Origin: a virus
DNA length: 29,472 bases
Reading direction: 5' to 3' (one strand)
Virus record (IMG/VR): IMGVR_UViG_3300049718_000090
Location: 1-29,472 of that record
A program made the translations under genes and the position numbers. This document shows, piece after piece, positions 1 to 7,613 of this stretch; positions within the stretch are counted from its first letter, which is position 1, and every line of letters begins with the position of its first letter. The notes under the pieces were generated by a model that was given only the letters and a program-made list of their open reading frames with translations, made no database searches and had not been told where the DNA came from.

Positions 1-201
1 AACTATCTTCATCATAATAAAAGTTTTTATTTGCAATTTGCCACGTCAAAAGAAGAAGTTAAATCTATAGAAACGATTTCAGAGAAAATTGGTGAAGCAA
101 TGCAAATTCGATTCGATTCTGCAAAATTAGCTATGCGTAGAATATGCAAAATGGTAACGAAAACGACATTAACAAAGCAAAACAAACCTTATAGTCAATA
201 A
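1..201 (+). CDS. 3' end of an unknown gene, truncated by the window edge
   Basis: An open frame runs from the first base to a TAA at 199-201, giving 66 residues with no start codon in view. The tail is rich in Lys, Glu and Thr and contains the helix-like stretch EEVKSIETISEKIGEAMQ. I do not recognise the family. It ends three bases before the stop codon of the convergent TnpB gene, so either the transposon-type gene landed at its 3' end or this frame is an accidental open reading frame in the transposon's right end. The amino-acid composition looks protein-like, which favours a real gene, but the evidence is thin. Confidence 0.5.
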   Translation, partial: NYLHHNKSFYLQFATSKEEVKSIETISEKIGEAMQIRFDSAKLAMRRICKMVTKTTLTKQNKPYSQ

Positions 202-203
202 TT

Positions 204-1334
204 TCAATTAATTGCTACATTCGGACAATTTGCTGTGCCCGTTGCAGTATCTGCTGATTCTGCAATCCTACGGATGTTTAGACTTGCGTTCAAGTCACTG
301 TGCCGTTGGATTCCACAAAAATTACATATAAAACGATGTTTTACGCGCTTTCCAAGTTGTTCGCAGACAGAGCAAGTTTGACTTGTATAAGCAGGATTAA
401 CAAAAACGATTACAAGCCCGGCTTCTTGAGCTTTATATTCAATAAAGGACTGTAATTGCTCCCATGCCCAACGATGTAACCTTGATCTAACTCGTTTACG
501 AGCTTTTATTCTGCTACGAATATTGGTTAATGCTTCCATGGCAATAGTATCACACCCTGTTTCTTGCGCTTCTTTAACAATCGCCTTACTAATTACATGA
601 TTTACATGTTTAACGTGTCGTTGTTCTCTCCCGGAGGTTTTCTTCAAGAGCTGTTTAGCGCTCTTGGAACCGTTGGATTGAAGACGAGCACGCAATGCTA
701 GTGCACAATCACGTTCATGACGTAACTGATCACCGCCAAAAATCTTTCCTGATGATGTAGTTGCAAGATTGTTCTCACCAAGATCTACACCTAAAACTTT
801 GTTATTATGAGGAAAAGATTGAGCAAAATGGTTTGTATTTCTCGGAATATCTATACAAATATTAAAAAACCATGTTCCATTTTTAAAGAGTAGTTTTGAT
901 TCTTTATGTTTTCCTGCTTTAAGGTAATTTCGTTGAAAATCACCAAGATTCATTTTAAAAAAATAACGACCGGATAATGTATATAGTGAAAGAGTCTCTT
1001 CTTTTAATGAATAGTTTTTTTTATGATAATGAATTGCAGATTTCTGTTTAAAAGTAATAGTTTTATTTTTATTCTTTAGTGCTTTACATGTACCGCATAC
1101 ATTACCAATTGCAGAACATACCATTGTCGCGCCAAGCTTTGAAAGACCATTTTCTTGGTCATTTCTAATTGGAAAATAAGCTAAATGATGTAATTTAACG
1201 CGATTAAAGCATTTATTTTCTAAGGCTATCAATGCAATCTTGTTGCAAACTTTATTGAACAGTATCTGCAATTGAAGCAATGCTGCGCTTTGTTCTGGAG
1301 TAGTATTTAGCTTAATGGATATAGTTCTAATCAT
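204..1334 (-). CDS. tnpB: TnpB-type RNA-guided nuclease (IS200/IS605 family), apparently intact
   Basis: The 376-residue protein shows all parts of the TnpB nuclease, ancestor of Cas12. RuvC-I is in VLGVDLGENNLATT (Asp184 from the chosen start), RuvC-II in CDTIAMEALTNIRSR (Glu267), and RuvC-III in RHSDLNASLNI (Asp347). Between II and III lies a four-cysteine zinc ribbon, CSVC...CNFC. The catalytic triad is complete and there is no frameshift. The start at 1334 gives the family-typical opening MIRTISIKLNTTPEQ. A GTG at 1397 would add 21 residues translated through a hairpin and is less likely. In family members the guide (omega) RNA overlaps the 3' end of the gene and runs beyond it, here below position 204. 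No tnpA transposase gene is in view, so the element may be a solitary TnpB or an IS605-like remnant. Confidence 0.93.
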   Translation of the reverse strand: MIRTISIKLNTTPEQSAALLQLQILFNKVCNKIALIALENKCFNRVKLHHLAYFPIRNDQENGLSKLGATMVCSAIGNVCGTCKALKNKNKTITFKQKSAIHYHKKNYSLKEETLSLYTLSGRYFFKMNLGDFQRNYLKAGKHKESKLLFKNGTWFFNICIDIPRNTNHFAQSFPHNNKVLGVDLGENNLATTSSGKIFGGDQLRHERDCALALRARLQSNGSKSAKQLLKKTSGREQRHVKHVNHVISKAIVKEAQETGCDTIAMEALTNIRSRIKARKRVRSRLHRWAWEQLQSFIEYKAQEAGLVIVFVNPAYTSQTCSVCEQLGKRVKHRFICNFCGIQRHSDLNASLNIRRIAESADTATGTANCPNVAIN

Positions 1335-1353
1335 AATATTATACAGACAATAA

Positions 1354-1379
1354 AGGGCCAGCTGTGTAGTGCTGACCCT
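1354..1379 (-). repeat. Hairpin just upstream of tnpB, possible transposon left-end structure
   Basis: Read on the minus strand, AGGGTCAGC pairs with GCTGGCCCT across an 8-base loop: nine continuous pairs including one U-G wobble. It sits 20 bases before the tnpB start. IS200/IS605 elements carry subterminal hairpins recognised by TnpA, and this is in the right place. It could also be a transcription signal, since TTTATT follows on the minus strand. No matching right-end hairpin was identified beyond the gene. Confidence 0.4.
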
Positions 1380-1605
1380 AGTATTTGTTTTATCCACCTC
1401 AAGGGAGAAGTAGGATATTTTAAAAATAACACTTGCTATCTTTTTTGTATATGAGAAGCTTTTCGAATTAATTGAAACAAGTAAAACCAGCCTAAAGACT
1501 TAAATATTCTTACCCTCTGCCAAGATCGTTTGAATACTAAGTCACTAACGAAAGCAAATATGATATCGCCTTTTTCATTTCAAGTAACTCAAGAGAGCAA
1601 ATAAT

Positions 1606-2364
1606 ATGATATTTGCACAAACAAGTCAAGGACTTTATTCCGGTTTTAAAAAGATATCTTCAGTTATCGGTTCTATTAGTCAATCAAAACTACGCTCTAA
1701 GCATGCCCGTAAAGACAAAGAGCTTTATGTAGAAAAAGGGTTATGTGAAGAAGCAGCTTTAGACTTAAACAGATTCTTAGCAACTCACGGTAAAGGGTTA
1801 CTTACCCTTATTGCTTATTTCCTAGCGGCAGCTCTGCAAGGAAAGCAAAAGCTTCAACTCTCCCAAGCCCTTTGGGGGGAACTGCTGGGGGTAGAGGCCC
1901 GCAACGCTTCCCGTATCTTATCCAAGGCAGTAGCGTATGGATTCATAATCAAGATACGACACCCAGGAGGTAGAACCACTTACATCTTGAAAGACATCTT
2001 TCTTACACAATCAGTATTATTGTCTTTACAGTGGTTATTACAAACAGTAGATTCTTCTCACTTAGATAAAGTTATCAACAAGGGTGAGACTACCATTATA
2101 TATAGGAGTAATATTAAAAGAGTTTATTTAAATTATGTGAGTCACTCTACAGGGTCACTTGTGATCGAGACACCCGAAATCGATGAGAATGGAGCCGTTA
2201 GGTTCCAAAAAAGGGTAAGATGGTTTGTAAGAAAGATTTTAAAACCGTATCAGTATCTAAAAAAGCTTCAACAGGAAAAGCCAAGAGACGAAAAAGATGA
2301 ATCGAATACAATGGGCGTAATAAGCTGGCTTGCCGATATTGGCCTAATTCCTGGAACCTCATGA
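1606..2364 (+). CDS. Winged-helix DNA-binding protein, possible replication or regulatory protein
   Basis: This is a 252-residue basic protein. Residues about 84-130 (QLSQALWGELLGVEARNASR, then KAVAYGFIIKIRHPGGRTTY) read as a helix-turn-helix followed by a beta-hairpin wing, the layout of MarR/Rep-type winged helices. The C-terminal third is rich in Lys and Arg. It opens the rightward gene series and overlaps the next gene by ATGA, so the two are probably co-translated. Candidate roles are a replication initiator or an early/late switch regulator. No catalytic motif is visible. The ribosome site before ATG 1606 is weak (AGAGAG). The family is not recognised with certainty. Confidence 0.6.
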   Translation: MIFAQTSQGLYSGFKKISSVIGSISQSKLRSKHARKDKELYVEKGLCEEAALDLNRFLATHGKGLLTLIAYFLAAALQGKQKLQLSQALWGELLGVEARNASRILSKAVAYGFIIKIRHPGGRTTYILKDIFLTQSVLLSLQWLLQTVDSSHLDKVINKGETTIIYRSNIKRVYLNYVSHSTGSLVIETPEIDENGAVRFQKRVRWFVRKILKPYQYLKKLQQEKPRDEKDESNTMGVISWLADIGLIPGTS

Positions 2365-2603
2365 AAGCTAGAGGCCACTGGAAACATTGCCCCGCCATAA
2401 CCAAGCCCAGAACCAAAGAAGAGACAGACAAAAAAATAGCAGAACTGTACAATGATAAAGAATTTATCGCTAGCATCGACAAGGTATATCTCATGGCTGG
2501 AATGAAAACCGCAGAAACTATACTATTGAAAGCAATGGACGAATGCTCATACGAAGTTCTATCACCAGCCCATGATGTGTGGATACCAATTGGGGAGAAA
2601 TGA
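2361..2603 (+). CDS. Small hypothetical protein (80 aa)
   Basis: The start overlaps the stop of the winged-helix gene by ATGA, and the end overlaps the next start by ATGA, which is typical of a co-translated phage operon. The N-terminus has GHWKHCPAITKPRTKEETDK, followed by a mostly helical, charged segment. No recognisable domain, signal peptide or membrane span. The paired Trp-Lys-His-Cys at the front might bind metal or nucleic acid, but this is only a suggestion. Confidence 0.55.
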   Translation: MKARGHWKHCPAITKPRTKEETDKKIAELYNDKEFIASIDKVYLMAGMKTAETILLKAMDECSYEVLSPAHDVWIPIGEK

Positions 2604-2812
2604 TAACCAATACTGCCCGAACTATTAAATTTACCGTAGACGATAAAGAATGCGAATATCGATCACCAATATACCATGATCCATTTGTTTCAAGCGCATG
2701 GATTAGATGCAAAGATCAATCCGGAAAAGAATGGCGCTTTAAAATAGATCATCCATCTGTTGATGAAAAAGTTATGATAGAAGATCTTAAGCCTAAACTT
2801 AATTTTAAATAA
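2600..2812 (+). CDS. Small hypothetical protein (70 aa)
   Basis: The start at ATG 2600 is chosen because GGGGAG lies just upstream and the ATG overlaps the previous stop as ATGA; an upstream codon at 2579 lacks a ribosome site. The product is a compact, predicted beta-rich domain (IKFTVDDKECEYRSP, then AWIRCKDQSGKEWRFKI) with a charged tail. It looks like a small folded beta-barrel-like protein of unknown role. It is the last gene before a promoter-containing gap. Confidence 0.55.
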   Translation: MITNTARTIKFTVDDKECEYRSPIYHDPFVSSAWIRCKDQSGKEWRFKIDHPSVDEKVMIEDLKPKLNFK

Positions 2813-2881
2813 GCTGTAGCCCCTGGGGAAGTATGTATAACGTTCTGTGTTAAGAAAAGCATCTTCGGGGGCCATCAACCA

Positions 2882-2920
2882 TTGACACTTCGCTTCAATT
2901 CGTTTCAATTCGTTTCAAGT
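2882..2920 (+). promoter_or_regulatory. Candidate sigma-70-type promoter with a 10-bp tandem repeat
   Basis: A perfect TTGACA lies at 2882-2887. Sixteen bases later is TTCAAT (2904-2909), four of six matches to the -10 consensus. The -10 area is built from tandem copies of TTCAATTCGT (about 2894-2916), which could also be operator half-sites. It lies about 75 bases upstream of the RusA-like gene and would drive the structural operon. The -10 is weak, so this is tentative. Confidence 0.4.
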
Positions 2921-2996
2921 CTCTTAAACCATTCAATTTAATGCACTGATCATTTACACTCTTTTAGAGGGGGCGAACTCACTAAAAAGGAGTTTT

Positions 2997-3425
2997 ATGA
3001 TCAAAGTCGAATATTTATCCGAACAACACTACACCGTCATGGGTGTGCCTATCCCACTCGCTCGGGCGCGCATAGCCCGTAACGGTCACCACTATGACCC
3101 ACACCAAAAAGAAAAAAGAGACTTCTGCCTCCAAGTACGAGCCCAACACAAAGGACCCGTCTATACCCAACCAATGCTCCTCACCATCACCTTCTTTATG
3201 CCCATCCCACAAGGCCTGGAACGCAAATTCCGTAACCCCGTATCACCCACCAACCCCTGCATCGGTAAATGCGATATCGATAACCTCCTCAAATTCGTGC
3301 TAGACTCTCTACAAAACATAATTTCAAACGACAATATAATCGCCAGCGTTAACGCAAAAAAAATATATAGCGAATTACCCAGAACGGAAATGACGCTGTC
3401 TATACTAAAACTAGGTACCAGATGA
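2997..3425 (+). CDS. rusA: RusA-family Holliday junction resolvase
   Basis: At 142 residues it is close to the roughly 120-residue RusA family length. The family layout is visible: an N-terminal GVPIPLARARIARNG (compare G.P.sk.R.R), a central hydrophobic strand LLTITFFMPIP, and the metal-binding acidic cluster GKCDIDNLLKFVLDSLQ (Asp93, Asp95, Asp103) followed by SNDNII (Asp112). In RusA the conserved aspartates coordinate magnesium and cut four-way junctions symmetrically. In phages this resolves branched replication DNA before packaging, which fits its position next to terminase and portal genes. Start: AAGGAG seven bases before ATG 2997. It overlaps the next gene by ATGA. Confidence 0.88.
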   Translation: MIKVEYLSEQHYTVMGVPIPLARARIARNGHHYDPHQKEKRDFCLQVRAQHKGPVYTQPMLLTITFFMPIPQGLERKFRNPVSPTNPCIGKCDIDNLLKFVLDSLQNIISNDNIIASVNAKKIYSELPRTEMTLSILKLGTR

Positions 3426-3979
3426 AAAAAATACCCAATAATAACACCAACACTACAGAAATAACCAAATACCGTACGTTTATGGAGTTCGACGAAGCAT
3501 TCGACATCTTTAAGTACGATCTGGACGAGCGTTGGAGAGAGCAGCTAATCTTCTCCCTCTACAAAGCAGCCACCAATCCTAAGATTGAGACCATCATGGA
3601 TTTCTGCATTGAGTACAAAATTAGACGTCAGAGAATCTACGAGCTCGCTGAACGGTACCCTAGAGTTAAGACTGCCTTTAATGACTTTAGACACATTCTT
3701 GCCAACAAAGACCTTAAGGGCGCCAAACATAGACAGTACGATAAAGATGTTGTCATGAAGTATATCCATAAGCTTGACCCTGAATGGGAGTCCATCAACA
3801 AGTACCACGCTGACCTTAAGAACACTGAAGCATCTACCGGCGATAAGATATTTATTGAAATCCCACATACAACCGTAGAAACTAAAGCAGATACAGAGAA
3901 TAAACCTTCAGTTACTATCATAGGGGACGAGTACAATGATGAAACCGGAAGCAACCAATCTGGGACTCTTACCGAATAA
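3422..3979 (+). CDS. Probable terminase small subunit
   Basis: This 185-residue protein lies directly before the portal gene. Residues about 55-80 (KIETIMDFCIEYKIRRQRIY, ELAERYP) form a helix-turn-helix followed by a long helical segment, and the C-terminus is acidic and disordered. That is the usual plan of phage TerS proteins: DNA-recognition head, helical oligomerisation core, terminase-binding tail. TerS recognises the phage DNA and regulates the packaging motor. The motif DPEWESINKYHADLKN resembles the end of the TerS core. Its start overlaps rusA by ATGA, and its end overlaps the portal start by 44 bases. A generic HTH regulator cannot be excluded. Confidence 0.6.
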   Translation: MKKIPNNNTNTTEITKYRTFMEFDEAFDIFKYDLDERWREQLIFSLYKAATNPKIETIMDFCIEYKIRRQRIYELAERYPRVKTAFNDFRHILANKDLKGAKHRQYDKDVVMKYIHKLDPEWESINKYHADLKNTEASTGDKIFIEIPHTTVETKADTENKPSVTIIGDEYNDETGSNQSGTLTE

Positions 3980-6002
3980 AGACACCTATGCAGCCATAAA
4001 GAAAAGAATCGATACCGATTACAATTTATGCAATGCCGAATGGAGTCAACAGTACTCTGAAGCAAGCATCGACACTCGTCTTGAGGCTGGTGACCCATCA
4101 CTCAACCGGGAACTCTCCTTCTCCCAAATGACCTTTAACCGTAACGACTATGTCTTTAATAGAGTTCGCCCCTTGTTGAATATGGTGTCCGGTCAAGAAC
4201 GTAAGACGCGTAAGACTATCATCTGTGTCCCTGGTGCTAATGCTGACCAAGTTACGGCAGATCAGTTCTCAAAGATCATCATGACGACGTTCAAAAAGGA
4301 CCAAGTCTATGAGACCCTTTCTGAAGCCTTCCATCAAGGCGCCTGTATCACGGGGCTTAACTTATTACACGTCTATTTAGACTTTCGTTATGACCCTATC
4401 TCGGGTGATTTACGGGTAGAGAACCTGCCCTTTAATACCTTTTACATCGACCCATTTTTTAAGAAACCGGACCTCTCCGACTGTGCTTTTGTATGGCGTC
4501 GTTCGTATCTTACCCACTCTGCTGTTGTTGCCTTAATGCCTGACAAAGAGCAAGAGATCCTTGATCTTCCGGTAGGTGCTAACTCGGGCAATACTAAGCT
4601 TCGGTTTAGCTATATGCCTGAGACGTATGGCATTACGCAAAAGAGCCGCTTGGCATACGATGAGTATTACTATCGTGATTACCGTAAACAAACCCTGCTT
4701 GTTGATAAAGATACGGGCGAAACGCTTGATGTATCCCATAAGAAAGAAGTTGATGTCCAAGCCTTCCTTGCTGCTAATCCTGGGGTTACTGTCATTGAGC
4801 AGAATATACCAACGGTACGCTTGGCTATAATGGTTCAAGATGTGGTGCTACATGACTCGCCTCAGCCCCTTGGAATCGATAGATTTCCATTTATTGCGGT
4901 CACTGGTTACTACAACTCAATGATGCCAAACTTCTATAATCGCATCCAGGGTATCGCCAGATCTCTTAGATCTCCTCAGCTACTGTTGAACCGCCGGATA
5001 ATGCTTTCGACGATCCTGCTTGAATCTCAAGCTAATAGCGGGTGGATTTATAAAGAGGGTGCGGTGCTCGATGTTAAACATCTGTTTAATACTGGTGAAG
5101 GGCGCATCATACCTATCTCGGAAAACTTCCAGATTACTGACATACAACCTATCCAACCACCACAGATCCCTCCATCGTTCTTTCAGCTTCAAGAGACCTT
5201 TGGGTCTGAACTGAACTCCGTATCCGGTATCTCCGAGACCATGATGGGAACCAATGAGAACCCTTCTGTTGCTGGTGTTCTTGAATCACTCCGCCAACGC
5301 GCTGGACTGGTAACCCTAGAACCTATCTTTGACCGCTTTAACCAAGCTAAAATCCTCTTAGGCGAGATATTCGTTGAAGCAATACAACGTAACTACACCC
5401 CCGGTAAAATCTCTACCATTTTGGGGGGCGAGAAACCAGCCCCGCTGTTCTACAACAAAGCATTTGGTAAATATCATTGCCAAATAGAAAATGGTTTTGA
5501 TACCGATACGCAGAAACAGCTCGAATTCGCCCAATTGATCCAACTTATGGAGCTTGGGGTTAAGATTCCACCTAAGACAATCATTTCTGCTGCTACGCTT
5601 CAGAACAAGACTGAGCTTATCCAAGACATTGAGCAAGCTGAGCAACAACAATCACAGATGCTTCAACAACAAGCGCAAGCTGAAGTGCAAGAAGCGCAAG
5701 CGCGTATTCAACTGGCTCAAGCCCGTGCACAATCTGACATTGGTCTTAAGAACGAACGTGATTCACGTGTATTGTCTAACATCGGCTTGATGGAAGAACG
5801 TGAGAGTCAAAAGCATAAAGATGATACAGAAGCATTGCTCTCCTTCATCAAAGCTCTTAAGGAAATAGAGGGCATGGATTATGCTCATCTGACTGAGCTG
5901 CTTACCATGCAAAAGATCATGAAAGAAACACAAGAACCCGATGTTACACCCGCAACCGCTAGCAAACCGGTTAAGAAACCCGTAAAGAAGGTGGCCAAAT
6001 GA
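3936..6002 (+). CDS. Portal protein (P22-like)
   Basis: The 688-residue product matches the size and layout of P22-type portals, which form the dodecameric DNA channel at one capsid vertex. Visible features are NDYVFNRVRPLLNMVSGQER (the wing, before the RKTRKTI basic strand), a middle domain with ENLPFNTFYIDPFFKKPDLS, the stem/clip region SLRSPQLLLNRRIMLST, and the crown-proximal SVSGISETMMGTNENPSVAG. Residues about 563-650 form a Gln/Ala/Glu-rich coiled coil like the helical barrel of P22 gp1. The tail ends in PVKKPVKKVAK. Translation could start at either ATG of the doublet 3936/3939; GGGGACGAG lies upstream. The last codons overlap the next gene by ATGA. Confidence 0.9.
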   Translation: MMKPEATNLGLLPNKDTYAAIKKRIDTDYNLCNAEWSQQYSEASIDTRLEAGDPSLNRELSFSQMTFNRNDYVFNRVRPLLNMVSGQERKTRKTIICVPGANADQVTADQFSKIIMTTFKKDQVYETLSEAFHQGACITGLNLLHVYLDFRYDPISGDLRVENLPFNTFYIDPFFKKPDLSDCAFVWRRSYLTHSAVVALMPDKEQEILDLPVGANSGNTKLRFSYMPETYGITQKSRLAYDEYYYRDYRKQTLLVDKDTGETLDVSHKKEVDVQAFLAANPGVTVIEQNIPTVRLAIMVQDVVLHDSPQPLGIDRFPFIAVTGYYNSMMPNFYNRIQGIARSLRSPQLLLNRRIMLSTILLESQANSGWIYKEGAVLDVKHLFNTGEGRIIPISENFQITDIQPIQPPQIPPSFFQLQETFGSELNSVSGISETMMGTNENPSVAGVLESLRQRAGLVTLEPIFDRFNQAKILLGEIFVEAIQRNYTPGKISTILGGEKPAPLFYNKAFGKYHCQIENGFDTDTQKQLEFAQLIQLMELGVKIPPKTIISAATLQNKTELIQDIEQAEQQQSQMLQQQAQAEVQEAQARIQLAQARAQSDIGLKNERDSRVLSNIGLMEERESQKHKDDTEALLSFIKALKEIEGMDYAHLTELLTMQKIMKETQEPDVTPATASKPVKKPVKKVAK

Positions 6003-6820
6003 TAACGCTGATACTCTTTCTTCTTTTTGGGTCCCTGTATGCCATGGATGACGATAAAGAGAAGGGGCATGTAAGTGACGAGTCTGCAGAGGTAGAGTTT
6101 GATATCACGCGGTATTACCATTCTGATACCAAATCATTGGACTTTTCTAATCTTCCATTTACCAATGCAACACTTAAAGAGCATTGGGCGGATATCAAGA
6201 AGTTTGTAACAACTGCCGAGGTTAAAACGCTGCTCTTGCAGAACATGGAACTTAAAAAGATCCCGTATTACATCATCACCTTTGCCCTTACGGACAAATC
6301 ACTTGAATATGTCTCCATGAAGGGCAATAAGTTCAAGATCGCCAACCCATCAAGCGATGCTGATCTGGTTGATGCTATGAAGACTATGGGCCTTAATGAA
6401 AAAGATACGAAAGACATTGATAAGAAACTGTCTGATCTTAAAGATACAAACCCACGAGATAGGTCTACATCAGTCGGGAATATCATTTCCTCTTTATGGG
6501 ACCTTGTACACCCATCTATCCAAAAGGCTATCGATAAGCAGAACAAAACGCAGACTGACGGGACCCATTTTTATAAAAAGATAATCGTTATCGACTCAAA
6601 GATCCCGCCTATTACTATTATTAATAAAGACAAACTGCCTCCATCATCGTGTGAGAAGTTTAAGACTCTTGCTAAGAAGCTGTTGCTTGTTGGCATAGGG
6701 TTTATTATGACTGCAGCACCTACGCTGGCCACCTGGTTGGCAACGGTTGACCCAGCGTATTGCGATATGGGCTTAATGCAGCAGTATGCAACGTCATGTA
6801 ATGTAACTATAACCTACTGA
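5999..6820 (+). CDS. Exported protein with signal peptide and C-terminal membrane segment
   Basis: The 273-residue protein starts with a short, very hydrophobic signal sequence (MITLILFLLFGSLYA) followed at once by acidic MDDDKEKG. The mature part has a leucine-rich-repeat-like stretch (residues about 74-112: EVKTLLLQNMELKKIPYY, then LEYVSMKGNKFK). A lysine-rich helical segment follows, then a hydrophobic span at about 228-248. The last residues contain three cysteines. The ATGA overlap with the portal ties its expression to head assembly, yet an envelope protein is not expected there. It may act at the host envelope (superinfection exclusion, lysis or host fitness) or be virion-associated. 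Family not recognised. Confidence 0.65.
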   Translation: MITLILFLLFGSLYAMDDDKEKGHVSDESAEVEFDITRYYHSDTKSLDFSNLPFTNATLKEHWADIKKFVTTAEVKTLLLQNMELKKIPYYIITFALTDKSLEYVSMKGNKFKIANPSSDADLVDAMKTMGLNEKDTKDIDKKLSDLKDTNPRDRSTSVGNIISSLWDLVHPSIQKAIDKQNKTQTDGTHFYKKIIVIDSKIPPITIINKDKLPPSSCEKFKTLAKKLLLVGIGFIMTAAPTLATWLATVDPAYCDMGLMQQYATSCNVTITY

Positions 6821-6830
6821 AAGGAACAAG

Positions 6831-6962
6831 ATGGCTAAGAAATCACTTAAGGAAAAAGCTAATAAGTTAAAGCATTCAGAGAAATTCTGGGAAGAAGAAG
6901 CGCAAGAACCAGCGCATAAAGATATCTTTAAGAAATCCAAGAAGCATAAAAAGGGGAAATAA
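6831..6962 (+). CDS. Tiny basic protein (43 aa)
   Basis: AAAGGAA lies upstream of ATG 6831 and the frame closes with TAA 6960-6962, whose last base is the first base of the next ATG (TAATG). The product starts MAKKSLKEKANKLKHSEKFW, has a short acidic patch EEEAQEP, and ends in a lysine-rich tail KKSKKHKKGK. It is almost certainly unfolded or helical and may bind nucleic acid. The strict overlap with the next gene and the good ribosome site support a real gene despite its size. Confidence 0.6.
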   Translation: MAKKSLKEKANKLKHSEKFWEEEAQEPAHKDIFKKSKKHKKGK

Positions 6963-7144
6963 TGCCAATCAAGGGAATGAAGCCTAAAAAAGTTATTGAG
7001 ACAGAGATGCATAAATTTAAAGAAGGAAACCTTCACTCTGGTAGCAAAAAAGGCCCTGTCGTTACAAATAGAAAACAAGCGATAGCGATTAGTATTTCAG
7101 AGGCTGCCAAGGCTGGCGGGAAATCGAAGAAGAAGAGAAGGTAA
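6962..7144 (+). CDS. Small basic protein of the DUF6496 type
   Basis: The 60 residues contain EMHKFKEGNLHSGSKKGPVV followed by NRKQAIAISISEAAKAGGKS and end in KKKRR. The pattern 'M.kfk.G.LhSGSKkGp.V..rkQAIAIaisEA' is what I know as DUF6496, found in many phages and bacteria. Function is not established; the high positive charge suggests nucleic-acid or capsid-interior binding. It is joined to both neighbours by one-base TAATG overlaps, so three proteins appear to be co-translated. Confidence 0.75.
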   Translation: MPIKGMKPKKVIETEMHKFKEGNLHSGSKKGPVVTNRKQAIAISISEAAKAGGKSKKKRR

Positions 7145-7518
7145 TGGCTTTACCGTATGTCTTCATTTTTGTGCTCTTATTGGCACCCTCATGTTCCACA
7201 AAGAGTACAAATGTACTTGTTCCAGATGAGCGCCCTGAGATACCACTCACTATTGAGTCTGATCAGATCTTGATTGATGAAACATTTGATGGTGCTTCGA
7301 TTGATCCTATTCTTGATGAGAAGATATATGCGCTCCTGAGTAAATATGATGCTGAGTATGGTTGTGTTGTGGTTGATGTGGAACAGATTCTAGAAGCTGA
7401 TGAAGACCCAGAAGAACTTGACCTTACACAAACCTGTGGCGGACACCAATATTATCCTGTTGATGAAGATAGAAACCAGGTCATTTATGTCCCCACTTTT
7501 TTGGGTCTTGCAATCTGA
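7144..7518 (+). CDS. Predicted acidic lipoprotein (124 aa)
   Basis: The N-terminus MALPYVFIFVLLLAPSC is a lipoprotein-type signal with a lipobox-like LAPS-Cys17, followed by a flexible STKST linker. The mature domain is strongly acidic (ILEADEDPEELDLTQ) and contains two more cysteines, possibly a disulfide (GCVVVDV...QTCGGHQ). Anchoring in a bacterial membrane is predicted. A spanin-like or superinfection-exclusion role is possible, but the proline-rich outer spanin pattern is absent. It is the second exported product in the portal-scaffold interval. Co-translated by TAATG with the preceding gene. Confidence 0.65.
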   Translation: MALPYVFIFVLLLAPSCSTKSTNVLVPDERPEIPLTIESDQILIDETFDGASIDPILDEKIYALLSKYDAEYGCVVVDVEQILEADEDPEELDLTQTCGGHQYYPVDEDRNQVIYVPTFLGLAI

Positions 7519-7550
7519 ATAACCACAGTGCTATAGTCCGAGAGTAATAG

Positions 7551-7613
7551 TTAGAGGTACTTGCCTTGCAACGCTTAATGCGGTTTGCAGTTTCTATGAA
7601 AGGAAATAACATG
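7551..7613 (+). promoter_or_regulatory. Hairpin leader copy 1, before the HNH gene
   Basis: The leader begins TTAGAGGTA and contains an imperfect stem (CCTTGCAACGC ttaat GCGGTTTGCAG, 7564-7590). It ends with GTTTCTATGAAAGGAA just before ATG 7611. The same arrangement recurs at 8093-8160 with a different stem sequence but conserved flanks. The element probably affects translation, because TTTC can pair with the GAAA beside the Shine-Dalgarno sequence. Confidence 0.5.

Noticed and set aside
3637-4101. 154-residue minus-strand frame across the TerS-portal overlap
   Set aside because: It covers two well-supported genes in the opposite direction and has shadow-like composition.
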